NCBI RefSeq assembly: GCF_030445035.2
Contig: NC_080701.1
Span: forward strand, 12,552,739-12,616,738
DNA: 64,000 nt
From: Dasypus novemcinctus
Taxonomy: Eukaryota; Chordata; Mammalia; Cingulata; Dasypodidae
Direction of reading: 5' to 3'
Position 1 is the stretch's first letter. Each line of letters starts with the position of its first letter. The position numbers and the translations under genes are program-made. The notes under the pieces are model-generated. The model saw nothing but the letters and a program-made list of their open reading frames with translations, did no database searches and was not told where the DNA came from. This document shows, piece by piece, positions 1 to 12,644 of the stretch.

Positions 1-1835
1 TTAAAAGAAATTTTAAAAGACCTAAATAATTAGAAGAACATTCCGGGTTCACAGATTGGACAATTAAATATCATTGAGGTGTCAATTCTACTCAAATTGA
101 TATACAGATTCAATGCAATCCTGGTAAGAATTCAACCAGCATTTTAAAAATAAATGGAAAGCATGATTATCAAATTTATTTGGGAGGGTAAGGGGTTCTG
201 ATAGTCAGAAGCATCTTAAAAAGAAAAAGCAAAGTTGGAGGACTCTCACTTCTGGACTTTAAATCATATTACTTAGCTGTAGTGGTAATATAGCATGGTA
301 CTGGCATAAAAAAGACACATAGACCAATGGAACCAAACAGATGGTTCAGAAACAAACCCTCACATTTTGGGTCAAGTGATTTTTGACTAGCCTACTAAAC
401 CCACACAACTCAGGCAGAACAGTCTATTCAACAAATGGTGCTGAAGGAACTGGATATCCATAGCCAAAAGAAGGAAAGAGGACCTCTATCTCACATCTCA
501 TCCAAAAATTAACCCAAAATGGATCAAAAACCTAAATATAAAAGCAAGAACCATACTAGAAGAAAATGTAGGAAAATATCTTTAAGATATGGTAGTAGGT
601 GGTGGATTCTTAAATGATAGGAGGACTGAGATGGACTACTGATGTTTAATGTATGTAGAAGTTTCAGTTAACTTTACTGTGAAAGTGTGGCTATGTATAG
701 AGTTGATGGTAACACATTATAGTAACAGCTCGTTTATAAATGGGAATGTGACCGAAAAGGGTAGTCTAGGGATATAAATGCCAATTGACAGAAAGCCAGA
801 GAATAATCCAGGGATGAAATAACACAGTAAACCCAGAGGTGGGTGAGAATTGTGGTTGATGTCACAGATGCAAGAATGTCCTTTGTTAGCTAGAGCAAAT
901 GTACATCACAGCTGCAAGGTAGTGGGAAAGTGGAGAAGCATGGGAAAAATACAACTGGAGTGACCTATGACCTTCAGTAATAATGTAGTATTCATGCATC
1001 TGTGCCAAAGATGTATTATGTTGATAATGGGAGGGATATGGAAAATGTGCCAAATGTATGCTATGGACCTAGTAATAATCTCAGGATATTATCTCATAAT
1101 CTGTAACAAATGTTCCACCACAGTGTGGTGTGTTGATAGAGGGGTGTTGTATGGGAATTCTGCATATATTCTGTGAGTTTACAAACTCTATCATAAAAAT
1201 ATATTTAAAAAATAATAATAGGGTAGGTCGGGAGGAAAATACACCAAATGTAATATAAGGACTACAGTTAGTAGTAAGAGTTTGATGATATTATTTCATA
1301 ATTTGTAACAAATATGTCACAACAATGCAAAGTGTTGGTGGTGAGTTGATGTATGAGACCCCTGTATGATGTTATGCATGTTTGCATTGTAAGTTCACTA
1401 CTTTTACAGTACACTTATAGTTTATGAATGTTCATGTATAAATGATATAAAAATAATAATAATAGGATGGGTTGAGGGGAAATACACCAAATGTAAGATA
1501 CTTTGGTTAGTAGTAATATTTTGAGGATGTTCTTTAATCATTAGTTAAAAATGTTTAACAACAATTCAAGATATTGGTGGTAGGGTGAGTTATGGGAGTC
1601 CTGTATGATGTTATAAATGTTTTGTAAGGACACAACTATTACTGTACACTTATTGTTTATGTATGAGTGATACACTTCAATAAATTTTTTTAAAAATGTG
1701 TTCCTCAATTGTAACAAATGTACCACCCTAATGAAACAAGTTGTTAATGGGGGAGAATTGGTGTGGGGGGTATATGAGAATCCCCTGTATTTTGATGTAA
1801 CATTTGTGTAATCTAAATCTTTAAAAATAAAGAAA
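1..1835 (+). mobile_element. L1 3' end: ORF2 C-terminal part plus modular 3' UTR
   Basis: 1-600 is decayed L1 ORF2 C-terminal sequence (homologous to 8391-9000). Near 605 it jumps directly into a 3' UTR, skipping the end of ORF2. The 3' UTR (about 610-1835) contains repeated modules of about 200-245 bp, each with a GTAACAAATG...GTGTTGGTGG core and an AATAATAATAGGGT joint (about 1210 and 1455). Confidence 0.8.
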
Positions 1836-1839
1836 AAAA

Positions 1840-3070
1840 TTTTCAATGGGCAAAGACTTGACTAGACATTTGTCCAAAGATAAAATACAAATGGCAAAAA
1901 AAGAACAAACATGAAATAATGTTCAACAACACTATGATTAGGGAAATGCAAATTAAAACAATGAAATATCATTTCACAGCCATCAAAATGGCCACTCTTA
2001 AAAAGACAGAATTACAAGTGTTAGAGAGGATATGGAGAGATAGGAACATTGGTTCACTGTTGATGGGAATGTAGAATAGTACAGCCACTGTGGATGACTG
2101 TTTGGCAGTTCCTAATGAAGTTGAAAATAGATTTGCCACCTGACCCAGCAATACCACTACTGGTAACATATCCAGAGGAACTGAGAGCAGTGACACAACA
2201 GACATCTGCACATTGATGTTCATAGCAGCATTATTCACAATTGCCAAAAGATGGAAACAACCAAAGTGTCCATCTACTGATGAGTGGATAAATAAACTGT
2301 GGTGTATACACACGATGGAATATTATGTAGCTATAAAAAGAAATGGAGAAGTGCATGTGGCTCAGGAGATAGGGCGTCTGCCTACCATGTGGGATGACCC
2401 GAGTTCAATCCCTGGGGCCTCCTGGTGAAAGAGAAGAAGAGAACACATGACTGCACAGTGAGCCAGTGCCCACGTGGCGAGCCGAGGCCTGTGTGGCAAG
2501 TTGAGTGCCCACACAATGATCCAAGTGCCCACACAGTGAGCTGAGTGCGCATGCAGTGAGCCAGTGCCTACACAAATGAGTCATGCAGCAAGATGATGAC
2601 GCAACAAAATAGAGATGAAGGAGAGAGTCAAGGTAAAGCGCAGCAGAAACCAGGAACTGAGGTGGTGCAACTGACAGGGAAACTCTCCACGTCAGAGGTC
2701 CCCAGGATCGAATCCCAGTGAATCCTAGAGGAGAAAGACAAGAAGAGAAGACAGAAAGAGAAATAGATACAGAAATCACACAGAGAATGGACACAGACAA
2801 CAAAAACAGCAGGGCGGAGGAGGGGGAGGGGAAGGAAAAAAGAGAAGAAATGAAGTCATAAAGCATATGACAATATGGATGAAACTGGAGAAGATTATGT
2901 TAAGAGAAGCAAGCCAGTCACAAAAAGACAAATACTGTGTGATTGCATGATTATGAACCTAAATATATTGTGTAATTTCATGGAGTTAATAACTTGAATA
3001 TGGATCACCAAAAAAATAGAATGAGGTTAGAGAATGGAAAGCTGAGGGTTAACTTGTGCAGAATTGGTAA
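1840..3070 (+). mobile_element. L1 3' end fragment, interrupted by a SINE
   Basis: A conserved L1 ORF2 3' block (GGGAAATGCAAATTAAAAC near 1942) runs through about 3070 and ends in an A/T-rich tail. A SINE splits it at 2350-2841. Confidence 0.75.
2350..2841 (+). mobile_element. DAS-type SINE, two-headed form
   Basis: The first tRNA-like head starts near 2355 (GTGGCTCAGGAGATAGGG, B box GAGTTCAATCC). A second head (near 2660-2730) reads ACTGAGGTGGTGCAACTGAC...GGATCGAATCCC. It ends in an A-rich tail, with a short AAGAAATG-like duplication at the flanks. Confidence 0.7.
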
Positions 3071-3074
3071 AAAT

Positions 3075-5438
3075 GTTGTATTAATAATAACAATAATAAA
3101 GAACTAGAAGAAAGAGCTACAATTGAGGACCACATTGCACACCTGGGGGAACTAGAAAAACAAGAACAAGCTAATCCTAAACCAAGCTAAAGAAAAGAAA
3201 TAATAAAGATCAGAGCAGAAATAAAAGAAATTGAGAACAAAAAGACAATAGAGAAAATCAGTAAAATCAAAAATTGTTTCTTTGAGAAGATCAACCAACC
3301 CCTAGCTATATTGGCAAAGGAAAAAAAGAGAAGATGCAAATAAATAAAATCAGAAATGAGAGGGGGAACACTTCCACCGACCCTGCAGAAATGAGAGATC
3401 ATAAGAGAATACTATGTACAATTGTATGCCAGCAGACAAGACAATGTAGACAAAATGGACAAATTCCAAGAAACACACAAACAACCAACACTGACCCTAG
3501 AAGAAACAGAAGACCTCATCAAACTAATCCTGCATAAAGGGATTGAAACAGTCATCAAAAGCCACCAAAAAATGAAAAGCCCAGGACCAGATGGCTTCAT
3601 AGCTGCATTTCATCAATCATTCAGAGACAAGCTAATACCAATCTTGCTCAAGCTCTTCCAAAAAACTGAACAGGAAAGAATGCTACCAAACTCATTGTAT
3701 GAAGCCAACATCACCCTAATACCTAAACCAGATAAAGATACTACAAAGAAAATTACAGACTAATTTCTCTAATGAATATGGACGCAAAAATGCTCAAAAA
3801 AATACTTGCAAGTCAAATCCAAAAGCACATTAAAAGATTTTCTTAAGATTTTATTTTTTAAATTTATTTCTCTCCCCTTCCACCCCCCCCCACACCCCCC
3901 CCCCCCCAGTTGTCTTCTCTCTGTGTCCATTCACTGCGTGTTTTTCTGTGACCGCTTCTATCCTTATCAGCGGCTCCGGGAATCTGTGTTTCTTTTTGTT
4001 GCCTCATCTTGTTGTGTCAGCTCTCCATGTGTGTGGTGCCATTCTTGGGTAGGCTGCACTTTCCTTCGTGCTGGGTGGCTCTCCTTACGGGACACACTTC
4101 TTGCGTGTGGGGCTCCCCTTTGCAGGGGACACCCCTGTGTGGCACGGCACTCCTTGCGTGCATCAGCACTGCGCGTGGGCCAGCTCCACATGGGTCAAGG
4201 AGGCCTGGGGTTTGAACCGTGGACCTCCCATGTGGTAGGTGGACACCCTATCCATTGGGCCAAGTCTGCTTCCCACATTAAAAGATTTATACACCATAAT
4301 AAGTGGGTTTTATCCCAGGTATGCATGGGTGGTTCAACATAAGAAAATCAAGAAGTGTAATAAACCTTATTAATAAATTGAAGAAGAAAAACCACATGGG
4401 CCTCTTGGTTGATGCAGAAAAGGCATTTGACAAAATCCAGCATCCTTTCTTGATAAAAACACCCCAAAACTAGGAATAGAAGGAAGTTCTCTCAGCATGG
4501 TAAAGAGCATATATGAAAAATCCACAGTTAGCATGGTACTTAATGTTGAAAGACTGAAAGTTTTCCTGCTGAGATCAGGAAAAAGACAAGGATGCCCACT
4601 GTCACCACTATTATTCAATATTGTGCTAGAAGTTCTATCCAAAGCAATTAGGCAAGAAAAAATAAAGGCACCCAAATAGGAAAGGAGGAAGTAAAATATT
4701 CATGATTCACATATAAGATCCTATATCTAGAAAATCCTGAAAGTTCCAAAACAAAGCTACTAGAACTAATAGACAAGTTCAGCAAAGTGGCAGGATACAA
4801 GATTAATATGCAAAAATCAGTAGCATTTCTGTACACTACTGATGAACAATCTGAGGAGGAAGTCAGAAAAAAATTCCATTTATAATAGTGACTAAAAGAA
4901 TAAAATATTTAAGAATAAACTTAACCAAAGGCATAAAGGACCTGTATTCAGAAAACTATAAAATATTGCAAAAAGAAACCAAAGAAGACCTAAATAAATG
5001 AGAGGACATTCCACATTCATGGATTGGAACACTAAATATCATTAAAATGTCAATTCTACCCAAACTGATTTACAGATTGAAGGAAATTCCAATAAAATTC
5101 CCAGCAGCCTTTTTTGCAGTAATGGAAAAGCCATTATCAAATTTATACAGAAGATTAAGGGGCCCCAAATAGCCAAAAATGTCTTTAATAAGAACAAAGT
5201 TGGAGAACTCTCACTTCCATATTACTTAGCTACAGTGGTCAAAACAGCATTGTACTGGCATAATGATAGATATATTGACCAATGGAACCAAACTGATGGT
5301 TCAGAAACAGACCCTCACATTTATGGTCAAGTGATTTTTAACAAGGCTGTCAAAACCACCCAGCTAAGCCAGAACATCTATTCAACAAATGATGCTAGGA
5401 GAACTGGATATCCATATCTAAAAGACAAAAAAAGCACC
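3075..5438 (+). mobile_element. L1 ORF2 (host element, 5' portion)
   Basis: A decayed ORF2 with recognisable reverse-transcriptase words (KMKSPGPDGF at about 3570, [10 protein letters not shown] at about 3712, then [13 protein letters not shown] at about 4413). It is interrupted by a minus-strand SINE (3841-4274) and then by a younger L1 (about 5440-10080). The same ORF2 resumes near 10085. It is non-coding now because of stops and frameshifts. Confidence 0.85.
3841..4274 (-). mobile_element. DAS-type SINE, full length
   Basis: Antisense copy with a T-rich start, a C-rich tract, and a head ending GGGAAGCAGACTTGGCCCAATGG on the minus strand. A perfect 14-bp TSD (ACATTAAAAGATTT) lies at 3827-3840 and 4275-4288 inside L1 ORF2. 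Confidence 0.93.
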
Positions 5439-6640
5439 CCAACAACCAGCAAGATGGTGGCGGAGTAAGGAGCTCCTAGAGTCAGCTCCTGCTGCAGGGC
5501 AGTTAGTAAGCACCCAGAGATATCTGGAGCTAGATGAAGCACCTGTTTGGGGGCTCCAGGAGGCCAGAAGAGCATCCTGCAACATACTTGAAGGAATGGA
5601 AGGAGGAGACTGCCCATCTGCGGAGAAGACTCATAAGTAGAGCACTCCACACCATGAAGGCCAGTGCCCATTGTGCACTGGAGGCACAAGCTACCTTGGG
5701 AGCTGTTCTGTGACTGGAATTGAAAGCTCCACTTCCCAAAAACAGGGGAGGAGGAGACGGTTGGCTGCCAATTTTGGATACTGATTTGTAGACTCATCTG
5801 CCTAAGGTATAACCCTAGGAACAGCTGGGGTGTGAATCTGCCCAAGTCAGAAAGAGACTAGTGGCCACCATTTTTCCTCCACCCCTAGCCTGAGGGGAAG
5901 CCCAGCTGACGGAAAATCACAGTGACAGCAGGAACCAGTTTCTTTCATCCAGATTGACCTGCAGCCCTAAAATAGTCTGCAGCCCTGCCTCTGGCAGGGA
6001 GGAGGCTAGTTGGCCCTGCACCAGCCTATCCAGGTAACTGCAGGTCCCTTTGGCTGGCACAGACTGAAAATCAGAAGTCTACCAGGGCAACTGCAGTCAT
6101 CTTGGACCTGCACTGCATAGATTGCTGCCCATACTTGCAGCTCCATTCCAGCCCCAGTCAGGGAGAAAGGGACGTGAAGCTTCATCAGTCTCTCTGGGCA
6201 ACTAAAGACTAGGTCTGCACAACTTGGATTATTCCATAACTGCTGTGACTCTGTCCCTACCCCTGGTAAAGGACAGAGTTGGAAGAAGCTTCATTGGTCC
6301 CTGGTGCGATGAGGGTAGCTTGAGCCTCCACAGCTTACAGCACCAACTACAACCTTTGCTACTACTGCACAACCAACAAGGGAGAAAGGGCAGGAAGCCC
6401 TAAACTAAAGAGAAAAACTGCACCCAGAATAAATACTCTAGTAAGCCAGATGCCAAGACACCAACAAAAAATTACAATCCACACCAAGAAACAGAAAGCT
6501 ATGGCCCAGTTAAAGGAACAAGATAAGCCTCCAGATGCCATGAAGGAGTTGAGACAACTAATCATAGATGTTCAAATTAATCTCCTTAATAAATTCAATG
6601 AGATGGCTAAAGAGATTAAGGTTATTTGAAGACATTGGAT

Positions 6641-7065
6641 GGGAAGCAGATTTGGCTCAACTAATAGAGCATCTGCCTACCATATGGGAGGTCCACTGTT
6701 CAAACCCAGGGCCTCCTGACCCATGTGGTGAGCTGGCTCATGTGCAGTGCTGATGCGTGCAAGGAGTGCCGTGCCATGCAAGAGTGTCCCCCATGTAGGG
6801 GAGCCCCACATGCAAGAAGTTCACCCCTCAAGGAGAGCCACCCCATGTGAAAAAAGCACAGCCTGCCCAGAAATGGCACCACACACACAGAGAGCTGATG
6901 CAGCAAGATGACGCAATAAAAAAAAAAAGAGACACAGATTCCCGGTGCTGCTGACAAAGAATGCAAGCAAACACAGAAGAATACACATGGACACAGAGAG
7001 CAGACAATGGGGGGGGGGGGAGGGGAAGGAGAGAAAAATTAATAAAAAATAAATCTTAAAAAAAA
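6641..7065 (+). mobile_element. DAS-type SINE in L1 ORF1
   Basis: The head starts GGGAAGCAGATTTGGCTCAA and the copy ends with a G-run and A-rich tail. An imperfect TSD (GACATTGGATG and GGCACTGGATG) flanks it. Confidence 0.9.
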
Positions 7066-7167
7066 GGCACTGGATGAGCACAAAGAAGAATTTGAAAGCC
7101 TACGTAGAAAAATAGCAGATCTTATGGGAATGAAAGATGAAATCAATGGAATTTTAAAAACATTGGA

Positions 7168-7544
7168 GGGAAATGGACTTGGCCCAGTGGATAGGGCGTC
7201 CGTCTACCACATGGGAGGTCCGCGGTTCAAACCCCGGGCCTCCTTGACCCGTGTGGAGCTGGTCCATGCGCAGTGCTAATGCGCGCAAGGAGTGCCGTGC
7301 CACACAGGGGTGTCCCCTGCAAAGGGGAGCCCCACACGCAAGGAGTGCGCCCCATAAGGAGAGCCGCCCAGCGCGAAAGAAAGTGCAGCCTTCCGAGGAG
7401 TGGCGCCGCCCACACTTCCCGTGCCACTGACGACAACAGAAGCGGACAAAGAAACAAGACGCAGCAAATAGACACAGTGAACAGACAACCGGGGGACGGG
7501 GAGAATTAAATAAATAAATAAATCTTTAAAAAATAAAAATAAAA
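7168..7544 (+). mobile_element. DAS-type SINE in L1 ORF1
   Basis: Well-conserved copy with head ACTTGGCCCAGTGGATAGGG and B box GGTTCAAACCCC. The TSD AAAAACATTGGA flanks it (7156-7167 and 7541-7552). Confidence 0.93.
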
Positions 7545-10084
7545 ACATTGGAATAATATAATAGCAGATTTAAGGAGGCAGAAGAAAGGATTGGTGAGCT
7601 TGAAGAAATGGCCTGTGAAAATGAACATACAAAGAACAGATGAAGAAAAGAATAGAAAAAATTGAACAAGGTCTCAGGGAACTAAATGACAGCAAAAGTC
7701 ATGAAAACATACGTGTCATGGGTGTCCCAGAAGGAGAAGAGAAGAGAAAAAGGGCAGAAGGAATATTTGAAGAAATAATGGTAGAAAACTTCCCAACCAA
7801 CCCTATTGAAGGATATAGATATCCGTGTCCAAGAAGCACAGCGTATTCCCATACGAAAAAATCCAAATAGACTAACTCTGAGACACATATTCATCAGAAT
7901 GTCAAATGCCAAAGACAAAGAGAGAATTCTGAAAACAGCAAAAGAAAGGCAATGCATAACATATTAGGGATACCCAATAAGATTAAGTGTTGATTTGTCA
8001 CCAGAAACCATGGAGGCAAGAAGACAGTGATCTGATATATTTAAGATACTACTAAAGAGAAAAACTTCTAGTCAAGAATCTTATATCCAGCAAGACTGTC
8101 TTTCGAAAATGAGGGTAGATTAGAATATTCACAGATAAACAGAAACTGAGAGAATTTCTAAGCAAGAGACCAAATTTTCAGAAAATATTAAAGGGTGTAC
8201 TAGAGCCTGGAAAGAAAAGACAGGAGAGAGAGGCCTGGAAGAGAATCTAGAAATGAAGATTATATCAATAAAAGTAACTAAAAGTGTCAGAAGAGTGGTG
8301 AAAATAGAATATGTCAGATAAAACTCAAATAGTCAGGAATAAACTTAACCAACAATGTAAAGCACTTGTATTCAGAAAACTGCAAAGTAATGTTAAAAGA
8401 ACTCAAGAAAGGCCTAAATAACTGGAGGAACATTCCATGCTCATGGATTGGAAGACTAAATATCATTAAGATGTCAATTCTACTCAAATTGATATACAGA
8501 TTCAATGCAATCCCAATAAAAATTCCACCATCATTTTTAAAAATGTGAAAATACGATCATCAAATTTATATGGAAGGGTAAGGGGTACTGAATAACCAGA
8601 AACATCATAAAAAGAAAAGGCAAACCCTCATCTCCAGACTTTAAATCATTACCTAGCTACAGTGTTAAAAACAGCATGGTAATGGCATAAAGACAGACAC
8701 ACAGACCAATGGAACCAAATTTATGGTCAGAAACAGACCCTCACGTGTATGCTCAAGTGATTTTTTTACTAGTCTGTCAAACCCACACAGCTTAGGGAGA
8801 ACAGTTCATTCAACAAATGGTGCTGAAAGAATTGGATATCTATAGCCAAAAGAAGGAAAGAGGACTATCTCATACCTTATCAAAAAATGAACTCAAAATG
8901 GATCAGAAACCTAAAAATGAAAGCAAGAACCATAAAATTTCTAGAAGAAATTGTACGAAAATATCTTCAAGACCTGGTGGTAGGTGGTGGATTCTTAACA
9001 GAGATAAGAAGAGGACTGAGATGGACTACTGATGTTTAATGTATGTACAAGTTTTAATTAGCTTTACTGTAAAAGTGTGAAAATGTATAGAGTGGATGGT
9101 AACACATAGTAACAGCTAGTTTATAAATAGGGATGTGGCTGAAAATGGTAGTCTAGGGAAGTAAATGCCAATTTACAGAATACTAGAGAATAATTAGGAA
9201 CTGAATAGCACAGTAAACCAAGAGGTGGATGAGAATTGTGGTTGATGGTAGAGATGCAAGAGTGTCCTTTGTGAGCTAGAGCAAAAGGACATCACTACTG
9301 CGGGGTGCTGGGGATGTGGAGAAGCATGGGAATGATACAGCTGGAGTAACCTATGGACTGTGGTTAGCAGGAATAATATAATATTTTACATCTATGTGAA
9401 AGATATACTGTGGTGATAATGAGGCAGTATGGAAAATGTAAGCCAAATGTACACTATGGACATGGTAACAATCAGATGATATTATCTTATTTGTAACAAA
9501 TGTTCCACCACAGTGTTGATGGAGGGGTGTTGTTTGGGAATTCTGCACGTGCATGATTATTTTATAAGTTTACAACTTTTGTCATAAAAAATATATTTAA
9601 AAAATAATAATAGGGTGGATTGGGGAAAAACACATCAAATATAAGATAAGGACTATGATTAGTAGTAAGATTTTGACAATATTCTTTCATAATTTATAAC
9701 AAACATCTCATGACAATACAAAGTGTTGGTGGAGGGTTGATGTATGGGACCCCTGTAGGATGTTGTGCATGTTTGCTTTGTAAGTTCACAACTTTTACTA
9801 TACACTTGTTTATGTATATTCATATTTAAATATATAAAGATAATAATAATAGGGTTGGTTGGGGGAAAAACAGTTTGGTTAGTAGTAATATTTTGACAAT
9901 GCTCTTAATGATTAGTTAAAATGGTTTAAGAACAACGCAAGTTATTGGTGGTAGGGTGAGTTATGAGAGTTCTGTATGATCTTATATATGTTTGTTTTGT
10001 AAGTTCACAATTATTATTATACACTTATTGTTTATGTATGCTTATGTATGAGTGACATACTTCAGTAAATTAATTTTTTACAAG

Positions 10085-12640
10085 AGCACACCTTATGCAA
10101 AAATTAACTCAAAATTGATCAAAGGACCTAAATATAAAAGTGACAATCACAAACTCCTAGAACATCAAGATCTTGTGGTAAGCAGTAGTTTATTAAACCT
10201 TACACCTAAAGCATGAGCAACAAAAGAAAAAATATATAAACAGAACCTTCTCAAAATTAAATACTTTTGTTCTTCAAAACACTTTGTTAAGAAAGTGAAA
10301 AGGCAGCTTAGTCAATGGGAGAAAATATTTGGAAACCACATCTCTGATGAGGGTATGATATCCGTATTATATGAAAAGATCATACAATTTAATGATAAAA
10401 AGACAAGCAACCCAATTTTAAAATGGTCAAATATTTAACAGACATTTCTCCAAAGAGGAAATACAAATGTCAAAAAAGCACTTGAAAAAGTGTGAACATC
10501 ATTAGCTCTTAGGGAAATGCAAATCAAAGCTACAATGCAATATCATTTCATGCCTTATAGAATGGCCACTATTTAAAAAAAACAACAGAACACTACAAGT
10601 GCTGGAGAGGATGTAAAGAATTAGGAACATTCTTTCACTTTTGGTTGGAATGTAGAATGGTACAGCCTTTGTGGAAGACAGTTTGGCAGTACCTCAAGAA
10701 GCTGAACACAGAACTGCCATCTGATCCATCAATCCTGTTACTAGGAATATATTCAGAAGTACAAAGCAAGGATGTGAAATAATATTTGCACACTGATGTT
10801 CATAGCAGCATTATTCACAACTGCTAAAATATAAACTAGCCCAAGTGTCATACAACTGATGAATGGATAAACAAAATGTGATATATAAATATAATGAAAT
10901 AAATTCAGCTGTAAGAAGAAAGGAAATCGGATGCATATGACAACATGGATGAAACTTGAACACATGATGTTGAGTGAAATAAACCAGACACAAAAGGACA
11001 AATATTGTATGGTCTCATTAATATTAACTAAATAACATGAGTGTATTAGTTAGCCAAAGGGGTGCTGGTGCAAAGTACCAGAAATCTGTTGACTTTTATA
11101 AAGGGTATTTATTTGGGATAGAAGCTTACAGTTACCAAGTTCCTCAAGAGTCTAACTTAAGGTACCATAAGAGGTACTTGCTCACCCATTGTCATTTGCC
11201 ATGTGTTGAAGCAAGATGGCAGGTGATGTCTGCAAGGTTCAGCCTCTCTCCTCTTAAGGCTCCGTGATCCCAGCTTCTTCCAATCTCAGCTGTACGCAAG
11301 TGAGGCTCATTTCTCTCCCCAGGATTCGTTTTTTTCTGGGCTCAGCTGCTCTGCTCTCTTCACAAGATCAGCTGTGGGCTATCAGGTTCATCTCTCTTCC
11401 TGGGGCCTCTGACGCGTCTAATGAGCTGTCTCTCTTCCTCTGTGTTCTTCTGTGAGAGAGTCTGTTTTATCAGCCCACTAAGGGGCTGGGACTGAAGGCG
11501 GAATCGCACTCTGATGACATGGTTGACTCAAAGACCTAATCCTAACATAATTTAATCAGACGTCTCAGCTGGATCTAATACAATCAAAGGATTTTCATGC
11601 CCAGTGGAACAGACCAGTTTACAAACATAATCCGTATATTTTCTGGAATTCTTAAGTAATATCAAACAGCCACAGTGAGTAACTTCCAGAGCTAAACTCT
11701 AGAGTATGGGTTACTAGGAGATGAAATGTGGGCTCAGAATGGGAGCTGACCCTTAATGCATGTATCATCTTTAGTAAGGTTTATTGTAAAATGTGGAAAT
11801 AAATAGTTGGTAACACATTATAATGAGTATAACTCACACCACGATTTATAAATGTGATTGTGGCTGAAAGGGGTAGTCTGTGGACATAAATGCCAATTGA
11901 AAGGAAGCTAGTGATTAATCAAGAGAATGTATAATGTGATTTTGGTGGTGGATAAAGATTGTGGTTTATAGTATAAATATAAGAATGTTGTTCTTTTACA
12001 AAGTGTTAAGAATGTGGTGATACATGGGAAAATTACAACTACTATAACCTATGCACAATAGTTAAAGTAATATTGTAATATTTTTCAACAGTGGCAAAGA
12101 AGGTATTATATCACGTCTAAGGGACAATAGTGTGGTATAAGAGGGTATGGGATTTTTACTTTTGGAGTACTGAAAATGTTCTAAAATTGACTAAGGTGAT
12201 GACAGCAAAATTCTGTGATGAACATGAGAGCCACTGAGTGTCCACATTGAATGGATTGTACAAATCATAGGACTGTATAACAGCGAATCTTGTGGTGGAA
12301 GATGGACTGTGGTTAACAGAACAAATAGAAGAACATTCTCTCATGAATGATAACAAATATATAATACTAATACAGGGTGGTAATAATTGGGTGAGTTGGG
12401 GGGGGAAGTGCACCAAATGGAAATATGGGCTATAGTTAGTAGTAATATTTTGATGATTCTCTTTCACAGTTTGTAACAAATGTTTCACAACAGTGCAAGG
12501 TGTTGGTGGTGGGGTGATGTAAGGGAACCCTGTGTGATGATATGCATGTTTGTTATGTAAGTCTACAACTTCTACTGTTCACTTATTGTTTTTGTATATT
12601 CCTGTATGAATGACATATTTCAATAAAATTTTATTTAAAA
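10085..12640 (+). mobile_element. L1 ORF2 end and 3' UTR (continuation of host L1)
   Basis: It resumes the ORF2 sequence left at 5438 (ATGCAAAAATTAACTCAAAA) and runs to a 3' UTR with a single GTAACAAATG module and an A-rich tail near 12640. This copy keeps the ORF2-3' UTR joint missing from the elements at 1 and 5440. It is split by an antisense LTR (11042-11674). Confidence 0.8.
11042..11674 (-). mobile_element. Solo LTR, MaLR type, antisense
   Basis: Bounded by TG...CA. Read on the minus strand it starts TGTGGCTGTTTGATATTAC, has AATAAA near its end and closes ...CTAACTAATACA, as MaLR LTRs do. A 5-bp flank duplication (ATGAG and GTGAG) has one mismatch. Confidence 0.75.
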
Positions 12641-12644
12641 AAAA

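Larger units (their letters stand above)
5440..10080 (+). mobile_element. Internally deleted L1 inserted in another L1
   Basis: 5440-6448 resembles an L1 5' UTR (starts AAGATGGTGGCGGAG). ORF1 begins at ATG 6449 (MPRHQQKITIHTKKQK), with the RNA-binding word VMGVPEGEEK near 7716, and is broken by two SINEs and stops. Near 8320 it jumps into the ORF2 C-terminal region, with endonuclease and reverse transcriptase missing. Near 9000 it jumps again into the 3' UTR, whose repeated modules start near 9470, 9605 and 9845. Confidence 0.8.

Noticed and set aside
3334-4679. Reverse-transcriptase coding gene
   Set aside because: L1 ORF2 words are clear, but stops, frameshifts and insertions break it. It is a relic, not a functional gene.
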